The notes under the pieces are model-generated. The model was not told the origin of the DNA, made no database searches, and worked only from the letters and a program-made list of their open reading frames with translations. The translations under genes were made by a program, and so were the position numbers. Positions 1 through 8,378 of a stretch of DNA of 64,000 nucleotides are shown piece by piece. The stretch is from Weissella confusa (lineage in GTDB: Bacteria; Bacillota; Bacilli; Lactobacillales; Lactobacillaceae), in contig JAAOED010000009.1 of assembly GCA_016466735.1 (NCBI GenBank), positions 1-64,000 on the forward strand, given 5' to 3'. Position 1 is the first letter of the stretch. Each line of letters starts with the position of its first letter.

Positions 1-34
1 CAGGGGGTCACAGGTTCGATCCCTGTAACGTCCA
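1..34 (+). tRNA. tRNA 3' fragment, identity not determinable
   Basis: The window opens inside a tRNA. The T arm (stem acagg/cctgt around a ttcgatc loop) and the 3' acceptor strand are present. The anticodon arm lies upstream of the window, so the amino acid cannot be read. It sits 2 nt before tRNA-Asp and belongs to the same cluster. Confidence 0.8.
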
Positions 35-36
35 TT

Positions 37-110
37 GGTCGCATGGTCTAGTTGGTTAGGACGTTCGCCTGTCACGCGAAAGATCACGGGTTCGAATCCC
101 GTTGTGACCG
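37..110 (+). tRNA. tRNA-Asp (GTC)
   Basis: A complete cloverleaf is visible. The acceptor strands GGTCGCA (37-43) and TGTGACC (103-109) pair, the discriminator is G110, and the seven-base anticodon loop carries GTC. No CCA is encoded. It is the second member of the tRNA cluster. Confidence 0.95.
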
Positions 111-137
111 TATAATTAAATATTACGTCTCCATTTT

Positions 138-211
138 AGGGGTATAGTTTAACGGTAGAACGACGGTCTCCAAAACCGTTGGTGGGGGTTCGATTCCCTC
201 TACCCCTGCCA
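138..211 (+). tRNA. tRNA-Trp (CCA)
   Basis: The acceptor AGGGGTA (138-144) pairs with TACCCCT. The anticodon loop reads tctCCAaa, giving anticodon CCA. The 3' CCA is genome-encoded (209-211), unlike in the neighbouring Asp and His tRNAs. Confidence 0.95.
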
Positions 212-212
212 T

Positions 213-286
213 GGCGGTAGTGGTGAAGTGGTTAACACATCGGTTTGTGGTACCGACATGCGTGGGTTCGATTCCCATCTACCGCC
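213..286 (+). tRNA. tRNA-His (GTG)
   Basis: The anticodon is GTG. The acceptor is an 8-bp stem, GGCGGTAG (213-220) with CTACCGCC (279-286), so G213 is the encoded extra G(-1) that is the histidyl-tRNA identity element, paired with C73. It begins 1 nt after the CCA of tRNA-Trp. Confidence 0.95.
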
Positions 287-308
287 CTGACGTAATGTTT
301 AATAAATT

Positions 309-392
309 GCCGTTGTGGCGGAATAGGCAGACGCGCTGGACTCAAAATCCAGTTCCCGCAAGGGAGTGTGGGTTCGACCCCCACCGACGGCA
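309..392 (+). tRNA. tRNA-Leu (CAA)
   Basis: A class II tRNA with a long variable arm. The acceptor GCCGTTG (309-315) pairs with CGACGGC (385-391), discriminator A392. The anticodon loop ctCAAaa gives CAA, which reads TTG. TTG is the dominant leucine codon in the highly expressed genes of this window, so this is a heavily used tRNA. Confidence 0.95.
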
Positions 393-404
393 TTTCAAAA
401 TGAA

Positions 405-430
405 ACGTCCGGAAACGGGCTTTTTATTTT
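405..430 (+). terminator. weak intrinsic terminator inside the tRNA cluster
   Basis: A 5-bp stem gtccg/cgggc closed by a GAAA tetraloop (407-420) is followed by a T-rich tail. It separates tRNA-Leu from tRNA-Pro and may give partial termination. Confidence 0.5.
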
Positions 431-444
431 GAACAAATCAATAT

Positions 445-518
445 CGGGACGTAGCTCAGCTTGGTAGAGCACCTGGTTTGGGACCAGGGGGTCGCAGGTT
501 CGAATCCTGTCGTCCCGA
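445..518 (+). tRNA. tRNA-Pro (TGG)
   Basis: The acceptor CGGGACG (445-451) pairs with CGTCCCG (511-517), discriminator A518. The anticodon stem cctgg/ccagg holds a loop with anticodon TGG. It is the last tRNA of the cluster. Confidence 0.95.
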
Positions 519-523
519 TCATT

Positions 524-556
524 AGAGGTTTAGGTTCTCCTAAGCCTCTTTTTTTG
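524..556 (+). terminator. intrinsic terminator of the tRNA cluster
   Basis: An 11-bp stem agaggtttagg / cctaagcctct with a ttct loop is followed by a long T run. It ends the tRNA operon. Confidence 0.85.
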
Positions 557-619
557 TACTGTCAGTACGTAAATTCTGTTGTAAAATAAATTTAGCATAG
601 AACAAGCGAGGGATAAGAT

Positions 620-922
620 ATGGCTAACGAACCAATTACAAACGAATCATATCAGCAACTACTAGTTGATTTAGGTGTCGGCGGTCCCCAAGTCGGTGAG
701 AAGAGTTTCAATTTAGCTGAGGGCTTCCATGTTCGTGATGAAGCCGGGGCTGAAGATGTGTATAACTATTGGGATGTCATTCGCCGTGCTGACGAAACGT
801 ACTGGTCACCGCTAAAGGGGGATCGTAAAACCTTATATGATATTACCGGCTACCAAATTCAAGCCAAATCTACAGGCGAATGGATGAGCATCGCTGACTG
901 GTTTGCAATGGATCGTGTTTAA
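620..922 (+). CDS. hypothetical protein, 100 aa
   Basis: I do not recognise this protein. It is acidic and soluble, with no signal peptide or membrane segment, and is rich in aromatic residues in its second half (YNYWDVIRRADETYW, then WMSIADWF). The start follows the SD-like gcgaggga. The gene ends 15 nt before the ADP-ribosylglycohydrolase gene, which has its own gagg SD, so the two are probably cotranscribed. A role tied to ADP-ribosyl turnover is only a guess from position. Confidence 0.75.
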   Translation: MANEPITNESYQQLLVDLGVGGPQVGEKSFNLAEGFHVRDEAGAEDVYNYWDVIRRADETYWSPLKGDRKTLYDITGYQIQAKSTGEWMSIADWFAMDRV

Positions 923-937
923 TTAGAGGAGCAGTAT

Positions 938-1891
938 ATGAAAGCAACGTATTTAAGACAAGCCATGTATGCTTTCGCCATGGGTGATGCGTTTGGTGTG
1001 CCATACGAATTTAAGGGACGTGATACTTATGAAGTCGTACCAGAAATGGTTGGCTATCAAACACATGCACAACCTAAGGGAACGTGGAGTGATGATACCA
1101 GCCTAACGCTCGCAACAATCAATGCTTTGTTTGAGCCGTTTGATTTAAAGACAGTGATGGGCAATTTTGTTGATTATCTAGAGAATGGGGCTTTCACACC
1201 AGACGGTGAAGTGTTCGACGTTGGCAACGGTACAGCAGCTGCAATTAAGTCATACGAGGAAACGGGTGATACCAGTTACTTCCGACCAGACGATGAACTA
1301 AACAACGGTAATGGTGCCTTGATGCGTGTTTGGCCGGTTGCTTTTTACGAGTTTGATTCTGATCGCACGATTGAAGAGATTAGTGACGAACTAACTGGTC
1401 TAACTCATGGACACCGTCGTTCACGACTAGCATCCCGTTTCTTTATCTATTTCTTACGTATGATGCCACGTGTACAAAATGTAGAACGTGCATTAGATAT
1501 GGCCATTCGTCGTTCTAATCGTACAGCTATGGAAACGGCCGCGCTTGAAACAGAAGAACTTGGTTGGTTAGCGATTACTGACGAGCAATCATCAGTTGAT
1601 ATTATCAATCATCTTAAGGCTATGACGCGTGATGAGGTGCCTAGTTCAGGTTACGTTGTCGACACGTTGCAAGCGGTTCTATGGACGTTGCTGCACACAA
1701 CAAGCTTTGCAGAGGCTGTTCAGACGGCGGCTGCACTAGGTGATGACACAGATACAATTGCGGCCTTAGTCGCAGTTATCATGACGTTTGCCGATCCAGA
1801 TTTCCCAACCGAATGGATGGCTGATTTGGGTGCTAAAGAAAAAATTGAACGCGAATTGTTGCTGGCTGATGAGTCAGGAAAATTTGCCTAA
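938..1891 (+). CDS. ADP-ribosylglycohydrolase family protein
   Basis: A 317-aa cytosolic protein of the DraG/ARH family, whose members remove ADP-ribose from proteins or small molecules using two Mg2+ ions. Family motifs appear in order: GDAFGVPYEF near residue 16, the metal-binding SDDTS near residue 54, NGNGALMRVWP near residue 124, a GHRRSR turn, and the C-terminal metal motif LGDDTDT near residue 268. The length is normal for the family. It follows an unknown 100-aa gene by 15 nt and ends at a bidirectional terminator. The substrate cannot be told from sequence. Confidence 0.9.
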   Translation: MKATYLRQAMYAFAMGDAFGVPYEFKGRDTYEVVPEMVGYQTHAQPKGTWSDDTSLTLATINALFEPFDLKTVMGNFVDYLENGAFTPDGEVFDVGNGTAAAIKSYEETGDTSYFRPDDELNNGNGALMRVWPVAFYEFDSDRTIEEISDELTGLTHGHRRSRLASRFFIYFLRMMPRVQNVERALDMAIRRSNRTAMETAALETEELGWLAITDEQSSVDIINHLKAMTRDEVPSSGYVVDTLQAVLWTLLHTTSFAEAVQTAAALGDDTDTIAALVAVIMTFADPDFPTEWMADLGAKEKIERELLLADESGKFA

Positions 1892-1892
1892 A

Positions 1893-1947
1893 AAAAAAGA
1901 GATTAACACGTTACGCATTTAAGACGAGGTGTTAATCTCTTTTTTTA
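1893..1947. terminator. bidirectional intrinsic terminator
   Basis: A 12-bp perfect inverted repeat AGAGATTAACAC (1898-1909) / GTGTTAATCTCT (1929-1940) is flanked by an A run on the left and a T run on the right. It serves the ADP-ribosylglycohydrolase gene and the convergent yfhO-like gene. Confidence 0.9.
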
Positions 1948-4734
1948 TTTTCGATAATGGCGTATTAATGTCGCTAGGACAAATAGCGTTATACCAGTCA
2001 GACTTAGCCAACGACCAATGGCCAAACCTGGGGTCTCGTAAGTTAATTGAATAGTATTCTGACCACTGTGTAGGGGAATGCCAATGAAACCATTATTGAT
2101 TTTCTGAAGGTCGTAACCCTTAGCCGACCAACCAGAACTGTAAGGAATAGTCGTTGCCAATACGCGAGGTGTTTTAACTGACACCGTAGTCTTCACGGCG
2201 TCATCAGTCAGCTGGACACGAGGTGCGGTCACTTGTGTCGCCTCAGCAACCTTGGTAAATCGTTTATCAGTTGGAATAGCTTCAATTGAGGCGTCGAATT
2301 CATACGTTCCAGGACGTGAGAAAGTGAGCGGAATGAATTGTTCCTGACTGATTTTCGTTGCCTGGCCAAGATTCAACGTAACGCTTTGACGAGGGTTGTA
2401 AAATGACAGGTTTGTTTGACCAGTTTGCGTTGTACTGATTTCTCGATTCGCATAACCAGCCGTAATCGTATAGCCGCCGATTTCATTACCCGCGTTTTTT
2501 ACATTGTGTTGATACCAATTCCATGAATAAGCGGCGGTATTATGGCGCAAATCAGGTTCGTTTTGTGGGTTGCGACTCGATTGCTCGTAATCATACTCAT
2601 ACTGCGCCAAAGCTTGATTATGTTGCTCTGCTAACGACGCAGGGTGGAATGTGATATTTGACAAGGTTAAGTGCAATTCCGTTCCCTTAAGTGCCTTATC
2701 GGCCGGTAAGAAGATACCATCAGGCAACAATGAAGCATGGGTCGTATAACGGAAGTGCACGCTGTTCTTTGCTGGTTTCGTCTGGTCTGTACGAACCTTA
2801 GCTGTTATCACTTTTTGAGCAAAGGCTGAAGTTTCACCGGATGTCACACTTGGGACAACGACACTATCAGCCAATGTAGCTTCCTTTCTTGTTGCAGATA
2901 GTTGGTTAAAATCACGTTGCGCAATGGTATATTTTGGCAAATATACCAACGGATATGCATTCTTTGATGTTAGGACATTTTGGCCATTGACCATGACATC
3001 TGACTGTTCCTCATATGAAGCAGGTGTCAGTGTGTCAGGATTTTGAAAACGTTGTTTAATACCCAAAATGTTATTTAGGACGTCACGATTGTCGAGATTA
3101 CCCGTCACATCGTTGGGGTTTGATGGTGCAATTTCTAAAGCCGTCATCAGGTTACCAACGGCGCCATTTTGGAGTGACCAGTAACTTTCAACGTTATTAA
3201 CGTGACTTAGAATTGGCAGATTAGTTGCCGGCGCAATACCAGTTGCATTGCTAAGTTGGTTATCAACAAAACTACGTTCGAACTTATTTGAGGTTGAATC
3301 GTAGTTTTTTTGATTAGCCAACAACTTTTTAACGGACTCAGTAGATAACATGTCACTCTGATTTGGGTTGGTGTTATCAGTGTGGTTGCGACTCGTAATT
3401 AACACAACGTTGAATAACGTTAGCCCAACTAACAGCCAAGCGAGCTTTGGGCGTGATAGGTGATGCTGTGTGAACCACAATACAGCGACCGTGTCGAAGA
3501 ACCAAGCAATGACTAGACCAAAGCGCATGTTCAGGTTGAAACTACTCATGATAAACAGTGAAGCGGTCGATAAGAGCCCAACTAGTGAGAATGCTAGATA
3601 ATCACGAACGGTAAGTTGTTTTAATTGGCCAAGCATAACGATGGTCACCAGGCTAATTGGTAACGCCAACATGAAAATCCAACGGTTGGAAGGGGACGAA
3701 CCACCATTCAAAAGACCAGCGAAAACGGGTAGTAAAACACCGATGAAACTGATTAGCCAAATTAAAGCATATGGCTTGTATGTTCGCCAACGACGAACGC
3801 TAAAAATAATGGCCATGACACTGAGGGCGCTAAAGCCACCGGTCAGCCAAAAGTCGGGTGTTGTTAAATTACCAATCAAGTTACCTGGTAAGCCTAAGTA
3901 GTAATAAGCGGGGTAGACAACTAGACCGTTAGCTAATGACTTACCAGAACGGGCGGACTGTAAGACTGCCATGATGCTTGGAAAGAATAAAATCATGGGT
4001 AACAATGCACCGATGATGGCATTGGCTAACAAAGCTAAGTGTTGGCGCCAATTCAACCAATTCTGATTAAACCATTGATAACCCAACCAGAAGACGACAG
4101 CACCGATGGACATCATAAAGGCAAAATAAAAATTATTCCAGAGGGTCCAAGCAACCAATACAGTGAACCAGCCATAGTGATGTTTGATCAATGCACGATG
4201 CAACGTCAAAATCAGCAGTGGGAAAATAATTAACGGGTTTAAAAAGAACGGATGTTCAAATGCAGCGAATGCTGTATATCCAAAAAAGGTATAACCGAAA
4301 GTACCGATTAAATATTGCCAATTTTGCTGTTTAGGCACGAAATGGCGTGCTGTGATGATAAAACTTAATCCTGCCAAAAAGAGCCGGACGATAATACTCA
4401 AGTTGTAATAGGCCAGCACATGTGCTTTGCTCACCAGGGCAACCCCGTATGTGAAAATATCACCCATCGTGTAATAAGCGAACGTTTGGAGATAATCTGC
4501 TCCAAGACCGATTTGCCATTGCCAGGCGTCCGGCCATTCATGGTTGAATAGCAAGTTTTTTAAATCAGCTTGCCATTGCACCAACGCTGGAAAGTGTTGC
4601 GCAATCCCATCTGATTGCCAGATAAGTGACGTTCCGGTTAAATAATAGGGCAAAAAAATAGCCCCAGCGGTTAATACAAATAGTAGTGTGTATTCGACAA
4701 AAATATTTTGCCACCACCGAAAGGTTTGTTTCAT
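1945..4734 (-). CDS. yfhO: YfhO-family membrane glycosyltransferase
   Basis: A 929-aa polytopic membrane protein. The N-terminal half (about residues 1-450) carries a dozen or more hydrophobic helices, with the GT-C-like first loop containing WQSDGIAQHFP near residue 40. A large extracytoplasmic region (about 450-890) follows, then a final helix and a basic tail. YfhO family members transfer sugars from undecaprenyl-phosphate carriers to lipoteichoic acid or other surface polymers. That role fits the dlt operon and exopolysaccharide genes elsewhere in the window. The start has a good SD (GAGGAGA, reading leftward). It is monocistronic and convergent with its neighbour. Confidence 0.9.
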   Translation of the reverse strand: MKQTFRWWQNIFVEYTLLFVLTAGAIFLPYYLTGTSLIWQSDGIAQHFPALVQWQADLKNLLFNHEWPDAWQWQIGLGADYLQTFAYYTMGDIFTYGVALVSKAHVLAYYNLSIIVRLFLAGLSFIITARHFVPKQQNWQYLIGTFGYTFFGYTAFAAFEHPFFLNPLIIFPLLILTLHRALIKHHYGWFTVLVAWTLWNNFYFAFMMSIGAVVFWLGYQWFNQNWLNWRQHLALLANAIIGALLPMILFFPSIMAVLQSARSGKSLANGLVVYPAYYYLGLPGNLIGNLTTPDFWLTGGFSALSVMAIIFSVRRWRTYKPYALIWLISFIGVLLPVFAGLLNGGSSPSNRWIFMLALPISLVTIVMLGQLKQLTVRDYLAFSLVGLLSTASLFIMSSFNLNMRFGLVIAWFFDTVAVLWFTQHHLSRPKLAWLLVGLTLFNVVLITSRNHTDNTNPNQSDMLSTESVKKLLANQKNYDSTSNKFERSFVDNQLSNATGIAPATNLPILSHVNNVESYWSLQNGAVGNLMTALEIAPSNPNDVTGNLDNRDVLNNILGIKQRFQNPDTLTPASYEEQSDVMVNGQNVLTSKNAYPLVYLPKYTIAQRDFNQLSATRKEATLADSVVVPSVTSGETSAFAQKVITAKVRTDQTKPAKNSVHFRYTTHASLLPDGIFLPADKALKGTELHLTLSNITFHPASLAEQHNQALAQYEYDYEQSSRNPQNEPDLRHNTAAYSWNWYQHNVKNAGNEIGGYTITAGYANREISTTQTGQTNLSFYNPRQSVTLNLGQATKISQEQFIPLTFSRPGTYEFDASIEAIPTDKRFTKVAEATQVTAPRVQLTDDAVKTTVSVKTPRVLATTIPYSSGWSAKGYDLQKINNGFIGIPLHSGQNTIQLTYETPGLAIGRWLSLTGITLFVLATLIRHYRK

Positions 4735-4903
4735 ATTAAATCTCCTCGTAAAGAAGTCTCTTCATTATATCATCATCATAAAAGCACGCTTTCGTAAAAC
4801 GTTTAACGGTTACAAGATGTTAGGAAGCCTTACAAAAAGACACACTTTGGGCATAAATACACGGTACACTAGTCAAAATTTATTAAAGAGGTGACTAAAT
4901 AAG

Positions 4904-6334
4904 ATGAGACACGAGAGCGATTCTTTAGGAACAGTTTCAGTACCAGCAACGGCATATTACGGGGTGCACACCCAACGAGCCGTCGAGAATTTTCCGATTA
5001 CCGGTGAGCTGGTTAACCCGGAGTTAATTCGCGGACTGGTTGAAATTAAAGAAGCTGCAGCGCTAGTCAATGCGGCGGCTGGCGACTTACCAACCGAAAC
5101 TGCTGATGCCATTGTGGCGGCAACTAAGCAACTTTTGCAGCAACCAATCGACTACACGATGTTCCCGCTTGATCCAATTCAAGGTGGGGCTGGCACAAGT
5201 ATGAACATGAATGTGAATGAAGTTGTGGCCAATCTGGCTTTAGAATTGTTGGGGGATGAAAAAGGAAATTACGCCCGTATCAATCCCAATGATCATGTTA
5301 ACCGTGGGCAGAGTACAAATGATGTTTACCCATCAGCAGGTAAGCTGGCGATGATTCGCTTGATGGTGCCACTTTTCGATGAGTTGGAAGCATTGATTTC
5401 AACGCTAGGGTCAAAGGCTGACGAATTCGCACGCGTGTACAAAATGGGGCGTACACAATTGCAGGACGCAGTGCCAATGACGCTTGGAAATTCATTCCAC
5501 GCCTATTTGAAGCCATTGCGTCGTGATTTGCGTCGCTTGCAAGATGCCGAAGCAGCCCTGCATACCTTAAACCTAGGCGGGTCAGCGATTGGATCTGGGA
5601 TTAACGTTTCTTACCACTATCAGGTTCACGTTATTCCAAAGCTGGAAACTGTGACCGGGCTGGAATTGTTCCAAGCCGTCGACTTGTTTGATGCCACGCA
5701 AAATTTGGACGTCTTTACAACGTTATCAGGTGCTTTGAAGACATTGGCAGTGAACCTATCAAAGATGAGCAATGACTTGCGTTTGCTAAGCTCTGGTCCA
5801 AGATCAGGATTAAGCGAAATCAACTTGCCTGCGCGTCAAGCGGGAAGTTCAATCATGCCAGGGAAGGTTAACCCAGTTATTCCGGAAGTTGTTAATCAGG
5901 TAGCATTCGAGGTAATTGGAAACGATGCCACGATTACGGCCGCTGTTGAAGCGGGGCAACTTGAATTAAACGCCTTTGAGCCAGTTTTGTTCTATCGTAT
6001 GTTTGCATCAATCACGCATTTGACGTCGGCCATGAAGACGTTCCGAGAACATGCCATTGCTGGTATTACTCACAATGAAGAACGCCTTGCTAAAGACATT
6101 GATTTGTCGGCCTCATTTGCAACGGCAATGGCGAACATGGTTGGTTACAAGAAAGCGGCAGAATTGGCAAAGGAATCACTTAAGACGAACAGGCCATTGC
6201 GTGAGTGTGCGATTGCATCTGGCATTTTTACCGACGAACAATTGGCACACATCTTTGCGGTTGAAGAAATTGTCGTGAATGCCCGTACACCTGAGCATGG
6301 ATTGGTTCTAAAGCGTGCTGGATACACAAGCTAA
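4904..6334 (+). CDS. aspA: aspartate ammonia-lyase
   Basis: A 476-aa member of the fumarase/aspartase superfamily, catalysing L-aspartate to fumarate plus ammonia. Diagnostic features are YYGVHTQRAVENF near residue 19 (aspartases have YYG.HT..A.ENF, fumarases YWGAQTQRS), GRTQLQDAVPMTLG in the middle, and the superfamily signature GSSIMPGKVNPVIPE near residue 313. The continuation VIPEVVNQV is aspartase-like rather than the VNPTQ of fumarases. An agaggtg SD precedes the ATG. It is monocistronic, and with partial TCA genes in LAB it could feed fumarate reduction or deamination. Confidence 0.9.
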   Translation: MRHESDSLGTVSVPATAYYGVHTQRAVENFPITGELVNPELIRGLVEIKEAAALVNAAAGDLPTETADAIVAATKQLLQQPIDYTMFPLDPIQGGAGTSMNMNVNEVVANLALELLGDEKGNYARINPNDHVNRGQSTNDVYPSAGKLAMIRLMVPLFDELEALISTLGSKADEFARVYKMGRTQLQDAVPMTLGNSFHAYLKPLRRDLRRLQDAEAALHTLNLGGSAIGSGINVSYHYQVHVIPKLETVTGLELFQAVDLFDATQNLDVFTTLSGALKTLAVNLSKMSNDLRLLSSGPRSGLSEINLPARQAGSSIMPGKVNPVIPEVVNQVAFEVIGNDATITAAVEAGQLELNAFEPVLFYRMFASITHLTSAMKTFREHAIAGITHNEERLAKDIDLSASFATAMANMVGYKKAAELAKESLKTNRPLRECAIASGIFTDEQLAHIFAVEEIVVNARTPEHGLVLKRAGYTS

Positions 6335-6433
6335 ACAAAAACAAGACTTTTTTCATAAATAAAACACAGTAAATATTTAATATTGATATTATGCGTTTTA
6401 CAGGAAAATTCATAAAATTGTAACGCATTTCCC

Positions 6434-6482
6434 TGAAAGCGTTTACATATGAACGCATGTAGGGTACAATTTGTCTTGTACC
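6434..6482 (+). promoter_or_regulatory. manLMN promoter with cre site and a palindromic operator candidate
   Basis: The -35 TTTACA (6442-6447) and -10 TACAAT (6465-6470) are 17 bp apart. A full-consensus cre box for CcpA, TGAAAGCGTTTACA (6434-6447), covers the -35. That position predicts repression when CcpA is bound. A perfect inverted repeat GGTACAA (6463-6469) / TTGTACC (6476-6482) covers the -10 and the start site, so a second repressor may bind there. No -24/-12 sigma-54 promoter is seen, although many mannose PTS operons use one. Confidence 0.75.
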
Positions 6483-6516
6483 TAAGGGATTAATAAATTT
6501 AAGGAGCGTGGCAATT

Positions 6517-7497
6517 ATGGTGAATTTCATTATTGCTAGTCACGGCGAGTTCGCTGCCGGCATCCGTCAATCAGGTCAAATGATCTTCGGGGAGCAAGAG
6601 AACGTACAAGTTGTAACGTTTATGCCAAACGAGGGTCCAGAAGACTTGATGAAGAAGTACGACGATGCATTGGCAACGTTTGAGCCAGAGGGACAAGTTT
6701 TGTTCCTTGTGGATTTGTGGGGCGGGTCACCGTTTAACGCGGCAACTCGTATTCAAGCACAACACGAAGATCGCATGGCGATTGTGTCAGGCTTGAACCT
6801 ACCAATGTTGGTAGAAGCATATGGTGCTCGTTTCTCAATGGAAACGGCTGCCGAAATTGCACACTACTTGGTACCAGTTGCCAAGGAAGGTGTGAAGTCA
6901 ATTCCAGAAACGGAAGAGGCGGCACCAGCTACTGAAGCTACTTCATCAGACGAAGCAGTACCAGCAGTAGCTGCGGGGGATATTAATGAAGTAAAGCACT
7001 CAGGTGAGCGCCAAATCGACGTTCGATTGGCTCGTATTGACTCACGTTTGTTGCACGGACAAGTTGCAACGGCTTGGACGAAGTCAGTACAACCAAACCG
7101 TATCATCGTTGTTTCTGACGGTGTTGCTAAGGATGAGTTGCGCAAGACGTTGTTGGTACAAGCCGCACCAGTTGGTGTAAAGGTTAACGTTGTACCTATT
7201 CAAAAGTTGGTTGATGTTTGGGATGACCCACGTTTCGCCTCAGTTAAGGCCTTGTTGTTGTTCGAAACACCACAAGATGTTGCCGAAGCTGTTAAGGGTG
7301 GGGTTAAGTTGGACAAGATTAATATCGGTTCAATGTCTCACTCAGAAGGTAAGCGCATGGTGACGAACGCCGTTGCCGTTGATGACGAAGACGTGAAGAC
7401 GTTGGAGTACTTGCGTGACCAAGGTATCTCTTTCGATGTTCGAAAGGTGCCAAGTGATCAAAGTAAGGACATCTTCGACTTGTTGAAGAAGTCATAA
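6517..7497 (+). CDS. manL: PTS mannose-family EIIAB component
   Basis: A 326-aa fused phosphocarrier of the mannose/glucose phosphotransferase system. The EIIA domain occupies about residues 1-125, with phospho-His9 in IIASHGEFAAG. An Ala/Glu/Pro-rich linker follows (about 128-158), then the EIIB domain (about 165-326) with phospho-His180 in DSRLLHGQVATAW. Phosphate passes from HPr to IIA to IIB to sugar entering through IIC/IID. The ATG at 6517 is preferred because aaggag lies 10 nt upstream, whereas an in-frame GTG at 6508 is too close. It is the first gene of manLMN, downstream of a CcpA-controlled promoter. Confidence 0.95.
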   Translation: MVNFIIASHGEFAAGIRQSGQMIFGEQENVQVVTFMPNEGPEDLMKKYDDALATFEPEGQVLFLVDLWGGSPFNAATRIQAQHEDRMAIVSGLNLPMLVEAYGARFSMETAAEIAHYLVPVAKEGVKSIPETEEAAPATEATSSDEAVPAVAAGDINEVKHSGERQIDVRLARIDSRLLHGQVATAWTKSVQPNRIIVVSDGVAKDELRKTLLVQAAPVGVKVNVVPIQKLVDVWDDPRFASVKALLLFETPQDVAEAVKGGVKLDKINIGSMSHSEGKRMVTNAVAVDDEDVKTLEYLRDQGISFDVRKVPSDQSKDIFDLLKKS

Positions 7498-7546
7498 TTG
7501 AATAACTACTATTTATTGCTAAGAAATTATTTGGGAGGATGAACGC

Positions 7547-8359
7547 ATGATTTCAGCGTTTTTCGTAATTCTAATCGCATTCTTGGCCGGTGTGGAAGGG
7601 ATTTTGGACGAGTTCCAATTCCACCAACCACTGGTCGCTGCAACGTTGATTGGATTGGCAACTGGTCACCTAATGGAAGGTGTTATCCTTGGTGGAACGT
7701 TGCAAATGTTGGCTTTGGGATGGATGAACATCGGAGCCGCTATCGCACCCGATGCCGCTTTGGCATCAGTTGTTTCAGCTTACTTGGTTACTGGACCTGC
7801 ACAAGTTGATATCAAGACTGGTATGGCCATCGCTATTCCTTTGGCCGTTGCCGGACAAATCTTGACGATCGGTGTTCGTACGATTACCGTTGCCTTGGCT
7901 CACGTCGCTGACCGTGAAGCTGAAAAGGGTAATATTGCTGGTGTTGAGCGTGTTCACTGGTTGGCTTTGGTCTTCCAAGGATTGCGTATTGCTATTCCAA
8001 CGGCGATTGTTATGGCCGTTGGTGCCGGACCTGTTAATGCCGCTTTGAACGCTATCCCAGAAGTGATTACTAAGGGATTGGCTGTTGCCGGTGGATTTAT
8101 CGTGGTTGTTGGTTACGCCATGGTTATTAACATGATGGCAACTGCTGAGTTGTGGCCATTCTTCTTCTTGGGATTCGCCCTATCAGCCGTGACTGAATTG
8201 AACTTGATTGCTATGGGTATCATCGGATTGGTACTTGCATTGATTTACCTACAATTGTCACCAAAGTTTAACGGCGGTAATGGTGGTGGATCAAACGGCG
8301 GCGGTTCTGCCGGCGGAAATGGTGGCGACCCAGTCGATGCCATTTTGAACAACTACTAG
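7547..8359 (+). CDS. manM: PTS mannose-family EIIC component
   Basis: A 270-aa integral membrane protein forming the sugar channel with EIID. It has about eight hydrophobic segments and EIIC-Man motifs such as GTLQMLALGWMNIGAA near residue 49. The C-terminus is a flexible Gly/Asn/Ser-rich tail (about residues 243-260), as in other lactobacillar ManM proteins. A tgggagg SD precedes the start, and manN follows 19 nt after the stop. Leucine codons are almost all TTG, a mark of high expression here. Confidence 0.95.
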   Translation: MISAFFVILIAFLAGVEGILDEFQFHQPLVAATLIGLATGHLMEGVILGGTLQMLALGWMNIGAAIAPDAALASVVSAYLVTGPAQVDIKTGMAIAIPLAVAGQILTIGVRTITVALAHVADREAEKGNIAGVERVHWLALVFQGLRIAIPTAIVMAVGAGPVNAALNAIPEVITKGLAVAGGFIVVVGYAMVINMMATAELWPFFFLGFALSAVTELNLIAMGIIGLVLALIYLQLSPKFNGGNGGGSNGGGSAGGNGGDPVDAILNNY

Positions 8360-8378
8360 GAGCAGGGGGAATAACATC

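Noticed and set aside
211-432. An open frame running through the tRNA-His and tRNA-Leu genes
   Set aside because: It is entirely explained by two good tRNA cloverleaves and has no SD.
4796-4815. cre-like palindrome gtaaaacgtttaac upstream of aspA
   Set aside because: It has several mismatches at defined positions of the CcpA consensus, including both ends, so it was not called.
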